Below, in pieces: positions 22,227 through 33,202 of a stretch of DNA of 64,000 nt. The position numbers and the translations under genes are program-made. Below the pieces are notes generated by a model that searched no databases, had not been told where the DNA came from, and saw only the letters and a program-made list of their open reading frames with translations. Where the stretch lies: positions 930,001 to 994,000 of the forward strand of contig WWBZ02000062.1 of the NCBI GenBank assembly GCA_011503125.2. The letters run 5' to 3'. How positions within the stretch are numbered: the stretch's first letter is position 1; every line of letters starts with the position of its first letter. Source of the DNA: Botryosphaeria dothidea. Its lineage: Eukaryota; Ascomycota; Dothideomycetes; Botryosphaeriales; Botryosphaeriaceae.

Positions 22227-23105
22227 ATGTCTGCTCTCCGCTCCGCAGTATACGTCGCCCCGCCCACCCCCTTCCAGAACCCAAAAGACAAAGCCAAAAC
22301 CGCCGGTATCTGGTCTCCCATCAGCTGCACCCTCATCTACTCCACCTCCGCCGTCCTGGTCGACACCCCCATCACCATCAAGCAAACGGAGGACCTCATC
22401 GCCTGGATCGCCCGCATCGCGCCGGGCCGCAAGCTCGCCTACATCTACATCACCCACGGCCACGGCGACCACTGGTTCGGCATCCCGCTCCTGCTCCAGC
22501 GCTTCCCCGAAGCGCGGGCCGTCGCCACCGCCGCGACGGTGCGCTACATGCAGGCACAGACGGACGAGAAGGTGTACAACGCCGCCTGGGAGTCGCGCTT
22601 CCCCGGGCAGATCTTCCGGCCGTTCAAGCTCGCGCAGCCGCTGCCGGCGGGCAACGAAATCACGCTGGATCAGGGGCGCTGGAGCATGCGGGCGGTCGAG
22701 GTGGGGCACTCGGACACGCACGACTCGACGGTGCTGTGGGTGCCGGCCCTGAGGCTCGCCGTGTGCGGCGACGTCGTGTACGGCCAGGTGCACCAGATGC
22801 TGTTCGAGGCCAACACCAAGGCGAAGCGCGAGGAGTGGATCCGCGCGATCGAGAAGATCGAGGCGCTGGGGCCGGCGTACGTCGTGCCGGGACACAGACA
22901 GGCGGAGGAGATTGACGGCGTGTGGCACCTGGCGTCGACGAAGAAGTATATTCAGGATTTCGGCAAGGTTTTGGAGGGCGACCCGAAGAATCCGAGAGAG
23001 GTATTTGCGGCCATGGAGAAACTCTATCCGGATAGGTTCAATTCGGCTGCTCTGATTATGAGTAGTGTGGGGGTTTTTAACGTTGCGAGGGAGCATAGAA
23101 TTTAA
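22227..23105 (+). CDS. Metallo-beta-lactamase-fold hydrolase
   Basis: One exon, 292 residues. The metal-binding motif HGHGDHW (HxHxDH) lies at about residue 78, followed by a His in VGHSDTHD, the bridging Asp in CGDVVYG, and a final His in VPGHR: the full set for a two-zinc MBL site. The family includes thioesterases, quorum-signal and other hydrolases; fungal members of this short cytosolic type occur singly and in gene clusters. No signal peptide. The C-terminal 60 residues are helical (EEWIRAIEKIEAL...). Third codon positions are very GC-rich in the middle of the gene. Substrate unknown. Confidence 0.85.
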   Translation: MSALRSAVYVAPPTPFQNPKDKAKTAGIWSPISCTLIYSTSAVLVDTPITIKQTEDLIAWIARIAPGRKLAYIYITHGHGDHWFGIPLLLQRFPEARAVATAATVRYMQAQTDEKVYNAAWESRFPGQIFRPFKLAQPLPAGNEITLDQGRWSMRAVEVGHSDTHDSTVLWVPALRLAVCGDVVYGQVHQMLFEANTKAKREEWIRAIEKIEALGPAYVVPGHRQAEEIDGVWHLASTKKYIQDFGKVLEGDPKNPREVFAAMEKLYPDRFNSAALIMSSVGVFNVAREHRI

Positions 23106-23440
23106 TACTTCTGCCAAGTTGAGAGTGGTAGCGGTAATTGGCACATAAATTGGGCAATGGCAGCGTCAAGTTCGGCGATCGCAATACCAGCTCCTAGGAA
23201 TATCCTTTGCATTTGCATGATACTTCTACAGGAGGCTATCATGTTTCTGGGTCCAATTAACTTTTTGCTCTATTTGTTCTCTTTTCGGATTTAGCTTAAC
23301 TCTTGATGTGTGCACGCTCGGATCCTCACTGAAAAACCATAAGTAGACCCGCGGAACTTAACAACGAGCACTCTCGCTTTCATTCGAAGTCTTGAGCTCA
23401 CTTTCGTTCACTTTACCTTTGATAGTGTCAATCGTTTGTC
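23106..23440. other. Short gene-free gap
   Basis: 335 bp between two plus-strand genes; AT-rich compared with its flanks and with a pyrimidine-rich stretch before the next start. No gene seen. Confidence 0.5.
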
Positions 23441-25771
23441 ATGTCTCTTTTCTTGTGTTTGTTTTTTCTGTGGCGAGCCTGCGCACAGATACTGCCCGGC
23501 AATGGTCTAGATTTCGGATCAAGCAATCATAGCACTGACCTTAAATCCGTCGACTGGTGTCATCGGCCTTTCTTAGCCCACAAATTTACCAAAACCGCAA
23601 GCTTCCAGAATGACGGCGAATCATGGACCGTCTACGAAGATCTGACCCGATTGGACGGCGTTTTCGTCTATGAATCGGAAAGTGGTTGCCAGAAGGTGGT
23701 ACGCAAGTACGCGGAAGAGACATTCGTCAATAACGCGACCTATAATCCGTACTTAGGGCTGGATATCCAAAAGATCGCGACGTCTCTGAAGGATCTTCTG
23801 GCCGACAGATTGTTGAAAGCGGGTGAGCCAGACGAGGAGCTTGTGCGGAACATTGTTCCCCCTCTGCTCAGTGCCGAAGGCCAGCCACCACGAGGCTATG
23901 TGGATTACTATGGGACAGTGCAGTCAGAAGACACATTCTCCGTCTCATATGAGGGGAGCAGTTTGAACTGGTGGACCTCCTACAATGACACGAACGACCT
24001 GTTCTCGAAATACAGGTACCAAGGCCATCTCGGCGGCTGGATGCCCGGGGTCCGGATACGTGCGGGCAATTCGACATCGGATTTCTGGGAAGCTCTTACT
24101 TTTGGAGACGTTGATTCCAGCCAAGAGTTCATCATACCGTCATGGTACAGAGTCGCGCACATTAAGGATGGAGAACTGAGCGAAGTCTTTTACGGAGACA
24201 CCTATATCGCATTCCCACCATTCAGTTCCGACCCTGCACCGGAGGAATACTACAGAGCCCTGCTTCGATTTGCTGATTATTGGCACACGTATATGGATGA
24301 CTTCTCAACTCTTAGACTGCCAGAGCACAGCTGGGCAGATATTCCCAAGTTTGCACTGGCGCAGGAACTGGTCGTGCGGCCTGGCGGAGTGAAGCCAAGG
24401 TATGGAGCATTCGACCGAGCCTACGCTGGCTCTGAATACGAAGGATTCCAAGACGTCTTCACAAGTTCAGTCATAGCAAACCTCGAATGGGGACGTTTCA
24501 CACAGGCCGCCAACGTCATCGACAACTACTTCACCAACTACGTATCGACCACCGGAAGGGTCAACATGCGCGGTCCAGAAGTCCCACAGTACGGGATGAT
24601 GCTCTGGTACCTCACAAAGTACTTCCAGTACACCGCAGACACAGACCTGCTAGAGAAGCATCAGTCCAAGATCCTCGCAATAGCACAGAACTTACTCAAG
24701 ATGCACGACGAAAGCCTCCAAGTCCCCGCCGCCGACCCCTCCCACGGCCTCATCAAAGGCTTTGTCGAGTCCGACGCCGTCCTCGCCGACGCCGACCGCA
24801 CCCTCTTCTGGCAGCCCTACTTCGCCAACGCCGCCTTCGTCGCGCGCGGCCTGCGCGCCCTCAGCACCGTCCCGCTCTTCCGCTCGCACGCCGGCACCTG
24901 GCGCGCCCGCGCCGACCGCATGGCCGCCCGCCTCGCCGCCGCCGTCGAGCGCTCCACCCTCGCCGACCGCGACCCGCCCTACGTCCCGCCGCTCCCGGAC
25001 GTCAACGAGACGCTCAAGGAGTCGTTCGCGCGGCTGGCCGACAACGCGCCCGAGCGCTGGCCGCACCGCCTCTACACGGAGCTTCTGCACGCCCGCATCC
25101 TGCCCCACCACCTCGCCGACCAGACCCACGACACCATGCGCGCGTACGGCCTCACGTCGCTCGGGGTGGTGGCCAACGTCGGGACGGCGCAGCAGAACGA
25201 CACGCGGGACTTGCTGGGGTTCGTGTCGTACGGGTACGCGTACTCGTTGTTGCTGCAGGACCGCGTGGACGAGTTCGTGCTGTTCTTGTACAGCCATCGG
25301 TACCATGTGCATCAGCGCGGGTCGTGGGTGGCGAGCGAGGTGGCGGATATTGTGGGCGGGTCGCCGTTGTTTTGCGTGCCGGCGCTGTTGACGATTCCGG
25401 CGATTATGAAGTGGATGCTTGTGCTGGAGGATCCGGATGAGGAGGTGTTGTATCTCGGGAGGGGGGTGCCGAGTGCGTGGGTGGGGACGGGGAAGGAGGT
25501 CAGTGTGAAGAGATCGCCGACGAGGTGGGGGCGGGTGGATTTTGCGATCAGGATGCTCGAAGATGAGGGCGTTGTGAGGGCTGAGATCAATTTTACCGGG
25601 GGCTTTCCGGAGCGGTTTGAGGTGAAGGTGAGGGAGCCGAGAGGAGTGAGATTCTTTGCTTTCAACGTCAATGGAAGGCCAGCCAATTTGACCAGTAATG
25701 AGTCTATTTTGGTCCGTACAGCAAGCAATTCCCCATACTATGTGGTGGAGGGAAAGATAAAGCACTCCTAG
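23441..25771 (+). CDS. Secreted six-hairpin glycosidase-like protein, unknown substrate
   Basis: One uninterrupted exon, 776 residues. Residues 1-15 form a signal peptide ending at ACA. The N-terminal 270 residues look like a beta-sandwich; the middle (about 290-640) has repeated helical hairpins with aromatic, acidic motifs (ADYWHTYMDDFSTL, DVFTSSVIANLEWGRFTQAA, QYGMMLWYLTKYFQYTADT, LLGFVSYGYAYSLLLQDRVD), as in (alpha/alpha)6 glycosidases; a small beta domain follows. Several NxT/NxS sites suggest N-glycosylation. I cannot assign a GH family or a catalytic acid with confidence. From about 24730 to 25440 the codons become extremely GC-rich at third positions, unlike the first 1.2 kb. Confidence 0.65.
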   Translation: MSLFLCLFFLWRACAQILPGNGLDFGSSNHSTDLKSVDWCHRPFLAHKFTKTASFQNDGESWTVYEDLTRLDGVFVYESESGCQKVVRKYAEETFVNNATYNPYLGLDIQKIATSLKDLLADRLLKAGEPDEELVRNIVPPLLSAEGQPPRGYVDYYGTVQSEDTFSVSYEGSSLNWWTSYNDTNDLFSKYRYQGHLGGWMPGVRIRAGNSTSDFWEALTFGDVDSSQEFIIPSWYRVAHIKDGELSEVFYGDTYIAFPPFSSDPAPEEYYRALLRFADYWHTYMDDFSTLRLPEHSWADIPKFALAQELVVRPGGVKPRYGAFDRAYAGSEYEGFQDVFTSSVIANLEWGRFTQAANVIDNYFTNYVSTTGRVNMRGPEVPQYGMMLWYLTKYFQYTADTDLLEKHQSKILAIAQNLLKMHDESLQVPAADPSHGLIKGFVESDAVLADADRTLFWQPYFANAAFVARGLRALSTVPLFRSHAGTWRARADRMAARLAAAVERSTLADRDPPYVPPLPDVNETLKESFARLADNAPERWPHRLYTELLHARILPHHLADQTHDTMRAYGLTSLGVVANVGTAQQNDTRDLLGFVSYGYAYSLLLQDRVDEFVLFLYSHRYHVHQRGSWVASEVADIVGGSPLFCVPALLTIPAIMKWMLVLEDPDEEVLYLGRGVPSAWVGTGKEVSVKRSPTRWGRVDFAIRMLEDEGVVRAEINFTGGFPERFEVKVREPRGVRFFAFNVNGRPANLTSNESILVRTASNSPYYVVEGKIKHS

Positions 25772-27169
25772 GGTGGTTAGTCTGCGCTTGAATAGTCTCG
25801 AAATGGAGAAAACCCTCTTGACATTTTCCTTCTCTTTCCTTGCAACCGAAAATGAGCTTTGCTCACAATCTAGACGGTTTGTTCGATATGATGGCATCTC
25901 GGCGGAGCCGTTGCGGATACATCATACTAAGCAAAGTGGAGAACCCTGCCAGTGTAGGTTATTCCAACGGATATTGCAGGGAAATGAAGGGATGTATTTG
26001 GCGAGCTTTGACATCATCGTGGGTTTTTAGCTTCTGTCACTGATGCCGACTGCCATAACAAATCTCATATTGCAGAGAACCAAACGTTCATGCGGATGCA
26101 ACATTGAGGCCTGCCTCTTGGCTGGTATGTACGAGAAAAGATCCAATGGCACCCTTGGAAATGATCCGACGTGGCAGCTCGCTCGTGCACGGCGCTAGAT
26201 CCTCACAGAGGCTAATCTTCGATTGCCTAATTGTATGCATTTTCTCCTCCAAATGCTACTCGACATGAGGTAGTCAATGCGGGTTTGAGAGATCCAAAGT
26301 GGCAGCGCCGTCGGCCAAAGAGAAGACAGATCGTAGGGAAGTTGCGTAGTGGCGAACGACACGGTGGAGCCCAAAGATGTCACAACAATTTTGTTGCTAA
26401 AAACTCTCAAACGATCATTGCGTTGATCGCGGAGATTTGATATACCCACGCCCTACCCAGCACGGCCATCTCTTTGCCGGATGAAGCATGGAGAGGCAGG
26501 CACGGCAGGGTTCCGGGCATGAAGTACCGCAAAGAGAAGACTGGAACGCACTGCTGTCTTCAAAGGGTGATCGCCATCGTACCTCGTTTTTGCGACCCAA
26601 TGAATGGTCGGCTCTTATCGAGGACCGCTAGAGAGGCACGAGGGAAGGTCGGGTGGTTACTGGACGAGGAGCGTCAGTGGCGTGAAGCGGCTCTGGAATA
26701 CGAGGGGCGACGGAGGAATAGTCGTGGCTGATGCGCTGGCCATGTTTTGGCCGTGCGCTATGCCACGACTTTCTCCGCATTTCCCTCGGGACAAAACTGC
26801 TTGCCACCAAATCTAGCCGGTTGCGGCAAAGTCACTTCGAACCACCATCGTATTTTGGTCTACGCCGTGCCATCCGAGAGCTTAGCTCCGCCGCAGTCCG
26901 CATACGAAGGGGGGGTGCCCGACTGCCAAGCTACTAGAACAGCGGAGAGGTAGCATCGAAGGGTCCACCTGTGTTTAATTTAGATACATGTGACGTCGAA
27001 CAGCTCTCTCCGGGTAATGTCACCTGTGGTCGCTGGATCAGATGCAAGTATATAATTGACCTGTTCTCTGCCAGAAATCAGTATCAATCAACAATCACAC
27101 AGTCTCGCAACAAACAGCAATACTTCGAACCTCTTCATCTTCACCAACACCACCACAACAATCGTCAAC
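25772..27169. other. Gene-free stretch
   Basis: 1.4 kb before the AA1-like gene. Only short frames are present. A TATA box lies at 27049. No transposon or repeat recognised. Confidence 0.55.
27049..27056 (+). promoter_or_regulatory. TATA box of the AA1-like gene
   Basis: TATATAAT about 115 bp upstream of the ATG at 27170, followed by a CA-rich leader typical of highly expressed fungal secreted-protein genes. Confidence 0.5.
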
Positions 27170-27689
27170 ATGCGTTTCACCGTTGCTGCCGCTACTGCTC
27201 TCTTCGGCACCATTGCCGCTGCCGCTCCCACCTCTCCTCAGTCTTCGTCTCCTCCTGACCCGAACACCTACGAGAACATCGACATCGATGACCTCTATGT
27301 CCGCAAGAACGACGGCATCCAGTCCGTCTCGTTCAAGCTGAGCGGCAAGAACGCCACGGACCTCGACTGCTCGGCGAGCAACCCCGGTCTTCCGTCGGAG
27401 GTCATCACTTGCGGCGAGAGCAAGTACAGGTTCGCTCTTGAGAACGGCGAGACGACCGAGTTTGCGCTCCACATCTACCACGAGCTGGGCCTTGCGTAAG
27501 TGTCTTCCCTGATACCCCTTGATCGAGCTGAGAGGATGATTGCTGACATCCTCCAACAGTTTCGGCTTCTCGGCCAAGGGCGATGTCCCGACGTACTGCC
27601 ACGCTGGCGGCAACGGCCCTGACGACTTCGTCTGCGCGCAGACCAACCCGACTACCATCGTCATTGATGCCAACCCTGTCCAGGGTTAA
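27170..27689 (+). CDS. AA1-like (Alt a 1-related) secreted protein
   Basis: Two exons (27170-27495, 27560-27689) encode 151 residues. A signal peptide covers residues 1-19 (ending AAAA), then a short Ser/Pro linker. The mature domain has the AA1-like pattern: VSFKLSG, a CSAS cysteine, LPSEVITCGESKYRFAL, ALHIYHELG, the glycine-rich VPTYCHAGGNG and a last cysteine in DFVCAQ, giving four cysteines. The family is best known from Alternaria Alt a 1, a beta-barrel secreted protein, and is largely restricted to Dothideomycetes and relatives. The exact function of this copy is unknown. The intron (donor GTAAGT, acceptor CAACAG) interrupts the glycine-Phe-Gly region. Confidence 0.83.
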
Positions 27690-28268
27690 AGGAGTGAAAT
27701 GTTGCGATTGAAGCGACCTGTACATTAATGTATATAAAGTAATGAGACAATGATCAACAGGCCTTTGAAGCTATGAATACTGCGAATTGCCTGATGCTTT
27801 TGGTTGGGGTAAGGTCATGGAGTAATTTGCTTTGCCTCGATGTCTGGTGTGTGTGTGTGTATGTGCCTGTGGCTAGGTTGTTGATTTTGCAAAGTTGTGT
27901 TTCGCGGCCATCCTCACGGCATAGGATCTGGCAGCTACTCTCGATTTGGAGGATTTCTTCGACTTGAATGCTCATCGTGGTGAGCTCGCGTTCGTGATCC
28001 GGCTCCGTGGCCTTCGGTTCACTTTGACGTAGATGAAGAGTTCTGCGTGACAAGTTTGAGGAAGGAATGTGCGCAGAGGCGGGCGGTGAGAGGGCAGGGC
28101 GGCGAAACGTCGGATAAGAGAGCCTCGTTGCCTTGATGCCTTGTGCACGGGCCAAAAGCATGCATGGCCGCTCAGGGAGATCACATTTGGCTACGTTTGG
28201 GTTTCGGAGAGCGCACGACAGCTTAACCGCCTTTCCCTCCACACGCCCTCCGCCCCAATTCGCCCACC
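27690..28268. other. Gene-free stretch with short GT repeat
   Basis: 579 bp between the AA1-like and p24 genes. Contains a (GT)7 microsatellite at 27847-27860. No gene seen. Confidence 0.55.
27847..27860. repeat. (GT)7 microsatellite
   Basis: Seven perfect GT units, continuing imperfectly as ATGTG. Located in intergenic DNA. Confidence 0.8.
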
Positions 28269-29161
28269 ATGGAGATGCTGCTCAGGGCTCTGAGCTGCCT
28301 GCTCCTCCTCGTCAGCCTGCCCTTCGCCAACGCCCTCAAATTCGACATCCAGGCTCACCCGGGCCACGAGTCGGCCAGCAAAGAGCGATGCATCCGCAAC
28401 TTCGTCATGAAGGACCAGCTGGTCGTCGTCACCACCATTACTGACGGCTGGCGCGGCGACGGCATGCGCTTGAACATGCACGTAAGTCTCCGGCTCCCCA
28501 ATTGCCCCTCCAGCTTCCCGCGGCTGTGCTCCCCATGCTCGAGCTCTCCCCAGCTGACCCGCATGCTCCCCCGCTGCAGATCAAGGACGCTGTTGGCAAC
28601 GACTATGGTCGCCCCAAGGACGTTGTCGGCGAGAATAGATACGCCTTTACCTCCGTGGCCGACTCCGCCTTCGACGTGTGCTTTGAAAACATCCTCGAGA
28701 ACAGTACGACACCCCGTCCTCCACCCGGGGCGCTCCTCCGCAACATTTCCTCCAAGACACGCTGACATCCCGATTCTTGCAGAGAGAGGCAACGGAAACC
28801 CGGTCCGCCACATCGAACTTGACATCGACATCGGTGCCGACGCCAAAGATTGGAACGCCATCCAGAACACCGAGAAGCTCAAGCCCGTCGAGGCTGAGCT
28901 GCGCCGCCTTGAGGAGGTTGTTGGCGAGATCGTTAGCGAGATGGAGTACCTGCGTTCTCGTGAGATGAAGCTACGCGATACCAACGAGAGCACCAACGAG
29001 CGCGTCAAGTGGTTTGCTTTTGGCACCATGGGAATGCTCGTCGGCCTCGGCGCATGGCAGGTCGTCTATCTGCGCGCTTACTTCAGGTACGTATTCTCCC
29101 AAGTACCCCTTCAGGTGTTAGATGCTGATAGCAGTGGCCCAGATCGAAGCATCTCATCTAG
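28269..29161 (+). CDS. ERV25: p24 family cargo receptor, Erv25-type (delta)
   Basis: Four exons (28269-28481, 28580-28703, 28783-29086, 29143-29161) encode 219 residues. p24 proteins cycle between ER and Golgi in COPII/COPI vesicles and sort secretory cargo. Seen here: signal peptide (residues 1-22), a GOLD-domain start [10 protein letters not shown] with the conserved Cys pair (ERCIRNF and FDVCFEN), a coiled-coil segment ([20 protein letters not shown]), one transmembrane helix and a short cytosolic tail ending in SKHLI, with aromatic Tyr-Phe just before it for coat binding. The last exon has only 19 coding bases. The ATG sits in a good CACCATGG context. Confidence 0.9.
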
Positions 29162-29869
29162 TTTCAGAGTATGCGACGCGCTTTACGCCGCTTTACGACG
29201 CATTGGACGTGTGGCTGTAGTTCATACAAGGGTTTTGGGTCACGGTTGTTGTGCACACGTTCTGTCTCTTCTCTGTGTTGTCTGGACCGCTGCATGCGGA
29301 GGCCGGCGTTACAGGAATACAGGTACCCGAGTGTATGGGGAGAAAGCTGTTGTGCTGTCTCATAAAAATATCACGCGATCTCATCTTGACCAAGTGGTGC
29401 TCTTTTGTTGTTGCTCGGATCTGGCCTCAAGAAGGCCCTCGGTATAGCAGGCCTCATGTCGCAGATGGGTGTTGTGTCTCAATTTCCCCACGGTCTGGCC
29501 GCCATTAGGCAAACGGGATTTCTTTGTCTCCTCAAGCCTCCGAAGCCCTCTCGGCGGCCATATATCTTCGGTTGCCGTCCTTGCAATCATGGCAGGATAG
29601 CTCTTGCCTCTTTCACGTCAGTAGCCATGGTTGTGCTCATGGCCACTTCCTTCTCAATGCACCTGCCTTCGTACCTTCAGCAGAATGGCTCCTCAAAGCG
29701 CCGCCATTCTTCTGTCTCTCACAACCCAACATCCTCACACAGCCCTTCTCGGCAGCCTTCTTCTCGCAAGTCATCTATCAAGTCTCGAGCTTTATCTCTA
29801 CACAGCCTAAAGTCTGTACTGGTGGATGCCTATCGACCGGCCCAGACAAGGACAGAAGCAACAATCAAC
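29162..29869. other. Upstream region of the BTB gene
   Basis: 708 bp. Open in the frame of the BTB gene back to 29405, so a longer N-terminus cannot be excluded, but the composition changes and the ATG at 29870 has a fungal CAACATG context. No separate gene seen. Confidence 0.5.
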
Positions 29870-30966
29870 ATGTCTTCCAACTCCAACCTGGCCCCTCCCC
29901 AGCCCGCAGCTGCTCGGCCTGGAAATCCTCGCAGCGAGTCCGCTACGAGCGTCAAATCTGCCCTCGAGCATTTCACTGCACCCGTTCGCCCTTCGGTGTC
30001 GACCCGCGACTCTCAGGCCGAGCTTCCTGCACCAGCTCACCACCTGGGCGTCCCAGCTCGCCCACCAAATACCCCCCGACAGCCTTCCGCCGACAACCTC
30101 AGATCTGGTCTGGCCGGTCCAGTGACTGACGGGTACCGTGGTGCTGAGTGAGTAATCACGCCTGCCAATTCACTGAACCCATCACAACTCACCTTTCCGT
30201 GGGAGTGAGCCCTTGGTCTTCATGAGCGCTGTCGTCATTATTCTCTGCACCTGACTTTCCCACCCACACCATGTCTTCAATAACCAAGTCATGCTAACTC
30301 ACCACGTCCCACAGCACACTCATTCCCGGCACAGCCGTGACGGAGCTCCTCGCCGGTCACACCGGCAAAGCCTTCAAAGTCCACACAGACCTCCTCATGT
30401 CACGCTCACCCTACTTCGCCGAGCTACTCACAACCCAGTCGCCGGATGCCCCAACTTCCCCCATCCTCGCCTTCCCCGACCTGGATGAGTTCGCCTTCGC
30501 CCTATTCGTGCGGTGGCTATACGGCGCCGAGCTACGTGGGCCAACCGACTTCCACAGCATGCAGCACTACCTGTGCCTGTACGTCCTGGCGACGCGCTTC
30601 CGCACCGAGCGCCTCAAGAACGACGTTATGGACCAGGTGCGCGCGTACTACCGCAAGGCGAACATGACGGCGCCCGCCTATCGCCTCGACTACGTCTACG
30701 AGAACACGTCTGGCCCCAACCACATGCGCCGCTTCCTCGTCAATACGGCCGCGTACAGGTATCTGTGCGAGCGCGAGCCCAAGCTGTCGGATAGCATGGC
30801 TAGTGTCATGACCAAGGGCGGCGATGTCGCTGTCGACTTTGCGGAGGCGTTGGCGGCGTTGCATCAGAATGAGTTGGTGGACGTGAGGAGAGGTCCGGAT
30901 TGTGCCTTCCATGACCACTTTGACACGCCGCAGTGCAAGATGAGAATTCCAGAAGCGTATGAGTAG
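29870..30966 (+). CDS. BTB/POZ domain protein
   Basis: Two exons (29870-30147, 30315-30966) encode 309 residues. The first 90 are a Pro/Ser-rich disordered region. The BTB fold begins near residue 105 with a variant start (GKAFKVHTDLLMSRSPYFAELL), then FPDLDEFAFALFVRWLYGAEL and LCLYVLATRFRTERLKNDVMD, the usual fungal BTB pattern. Such proteins can serve as Cullin-3 adaptors or dimerising factors; the partner is unknown. The C-terminal part (about 80 residues) is specific to fungal BTB proteins, with GPDCAFHDHFDTP near the end. The intron is long for this window (167 nt). A start further upstream in frame is possible. Confidence 0.78.
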
Positions 30967-31221
30967 GTGTGAATGTGGGTGCAAATCAGAGGTGAACATT
31001 GGGTAAATTGGCATTGTGCTATCTGGTCTGGGTTGTCGGGTTTTGGTGGCTCCTGACAAGGCTCTCTTATTCCTAAGGCGTTGGGGGTATCCCTTGGCTA
31101 GTTCTTTAAGCCGCTCTACCTAGAAACAAGTAAAATCTAAACTCTCTTATTCCTACATACCTTTACCTCGTGCTGCCTGCAACCGGTGAATCACCCAGTC
31201 GTTGAGACTGATCCGTCACAT

Positions 31222-32601
31222 CTACGACCGCTTCAGCGCCTCCTCCGCCTGAGCCCGCGTGTCGGGTTCCTCATCACCCTGCCCGATCTGCCCCACGAAC
31301 CCGTTCTCAAGAATGGCAACCAGCTCGTCCAGCCTCTTCACACACAGATCCGTATGCTCGTGCCCCGCCAAATGCGCGTTCGCCTCGTTCACAAGCAACA
31401 CCGTCGCCGCCCCCGCCCTGTACCCGGCCGTCATATCATCCAGGCTATCCCCCACCATAATCAGCCCCTTTCCGCCATCATCCCCCAACCCCCATTCCCC
31501 CGCAATGTGCAGGATGCCCGCTGGGTCGGGCTTGGGGGGGCGGAAGTCCCGCGTCACGATCGGGTGGAAGCGGTGGCCGGCCAGGAAGCGCCTGAGCAGG
31601 TGGTTTACAGGCGTGCTGCATAGTGACAAAAAAAAACATTAGAAGGTGGTGGGGGTCTGGGTTGGGAGGAACGGAAGGGGGTAAAGAACGCACTCGAAGT
31701 TCCTCGTGCATATGCCCTTGGGGACGCCGCGGCCGTCGAGGTAGTCCATCAGCTGGACGAGGCCCGGTTGCGGCTTCTGGCTCGCCATGGCGCGGCGCTC
31801 GATGGCGCGGATCTTGTCGAAGGCGGCGTCTTGCTCGTCGGGCGTGGCGAGCTCGTAGATGTGGTCGAGGATGTCGGTTTTCTTGTCGATGCCCAGGGCG
31901 GCTCTGCGTGGTTGGGATGGTGAGTCACGGGGTTGTTGAGATGGATGGATTTGAGGCCCGTGGTTTTTTCTTTTGAACGTACCTCATCTCGCCGAACATG
32001 TAGTTCTGCGGTTCGCCTTTTTTTTTTTTTTGCTCATCAGTTTCTGAGTAACGGAGGGCAGGACATGCGGGATGCCATCGTCCCTCTCATATCGTGGTAT
32101 CCCCGAGAAGCACGGATAGAATACCAGGGGGGAAGCCCCAAGGGAAAGAAATGAAGCAAAAAGAAATTTTTGGATAGACGGAATGAAAGGAACAGAGAGA
32201 AAAGAAGAAAAGAAGGAAAGAAGAAAGTCCAATCACTCACACAACGTCCCGTCCACATCGAATACCACGCCCCTCAACTTGGGCGCCCCATTCCCCTCCC
32301 CCTTCTCAGGATTCAATGGCGCAAATCTTCTGGGCTCGTCTGCCATAACGACCTTGCCTGTTTGAAACCACCGACGGTCGTTGTTGTGATGCCTTCTCAC
32401 CGATGACGATGACAAACGAGTCGACGATGGAAAAGTGGGGGCGACGGCGGGTGCAAGAAACGTTCGTCTCAAAGCAAGCTGATGAGGGTACGAAGAAGCA
32501 CGGGTGAAGCAGTTGAAGGAGGATTGGAATGTAGCCGTTCTGGAAGATAACAGGCGTGAGGATTGACGTCTGGGGAGCACGTGTAGCGGTACGGACAACA
32601 T
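31222..32601 (-). CDS. HAD-superfamily phosphatase with mitochondrial-type leader
   Basis: Four exons (32601-32241, 32016-31983, 31903-31694, 31615-31222) encode 332 residues. Motif I FDVDGTLC (nucleophile Asp), motif II ICTRN, motif III Lys in RPPKPDP and motif IV MVGDSLDDM are all present, so a catalytically complete HAD hydrolase of the beta-phosphoglucomutase-like type is likely; substrate unknown. The first 80 residues are rich in Arg/Ser/Leu without acids, like a mitochondrial targeting peptide; an internal Met near residue 86 could give a cytosolic form. Exon 2 is only 34 nt. The acceptor before it directly follows a run of 14 A (on the coding strand), while the pyrimidine-rich tract lies near the donor, an unusual arrangement. 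Confidence 0.82.
32160..32226. repeat. Purine-rich tract inside HAD gene intron
   Basis: About 65 bases of nearly pure A/G on the plus strand (pyrimidines on the coding strand) near the donor of intron 1 of the HAD gene. A 14-T run at 32018-32031 lies at the other end of the same intron. Confidence 0.7.
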
Positions 32602-33202
32602 CTGGGAGATGGACGGTGATGATTGGTGAGATGCGGAAAACAGATACGTCAAAAGTCTAAGATCCACCCCGCCGAAACTGCGTCATGATAGGCTCCATGA
32701 AAACGCATGCCGCTTTACTCGTTTCGGTCAAGCAAACCGTATAGCGTGGTAGACGTGTCGATGCTTGGAAGGTATCGATTCTACATCCATGACTGAAGAT
32801 TCTCAAATCACTGCTTGAATCAAGATCACTCGATGACAATCCTCCGAACATAACCCGAGACGAAGGCGAGAGGATTGTTCAAAAACCCAATTTGATTCAC
32901 GAACTACGTCTGTTGAAGGAGGAAAGAAAATAAGACAGTCAGAAAAGTACCCATGACCCTTTACCCATCGTTCCCTATCCGTAACCATCGTAAGGAGTGT
33001 GTCCGTATGGTTGCTGCCCCATTCCATCACTGGTCATGGGTGAAACCATTCGAGTTAGCCAAGCGCCAGTAGCCATCCAGAGAACATACACGCCGAAGTT
33101 AGCAAAGAAGAGCAGAGTTTGCAAAAGTAAAACCGCCAGCCTGATGTAATAGAGCTGCACCAGACCAGATCCTGCATGGCTTCACGCTTTTCACATCTTT
33201 CT
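32602..33202. other. Gap between HAD and Nbr1-like genes, with a possible small exon
   Basis: 601 bp. Contains a minus-strand open frame of 62 codons including stop, at 33160-32975, that encodes one strongly hydrophobic helix and a Gly/Tyr-rich tail but has no ATG; see the separate entry. Otherwise nothing seen. Confidence 0.5.
32975..33168 (-). other. Possible exon encoding a membrane helix
   Basis: Read on the minus strand, this stretch encodes YYIRLAVLLLQTLLFFANFG, a further hydrophobic run, then a short polar tail ending in YDGYG. The frame opens after a stop at 33184-33182 and has no ATG; a CAG acceptor ending at 33169 could join it to the last exon of the Nbr1-like gene through a GTGACT donor in frame. 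It could be a tail exon, part of an unseen gene, or chance. Low confidence. Confidence 0.25.

Noticed and set aside
24487..25897. Long open frames on both strands inside the six-hairpin glycosidase gene
   Set aside because: Low-complexity Arg/Pro/Ala products; by-products of extreme GC3 in the real frame.
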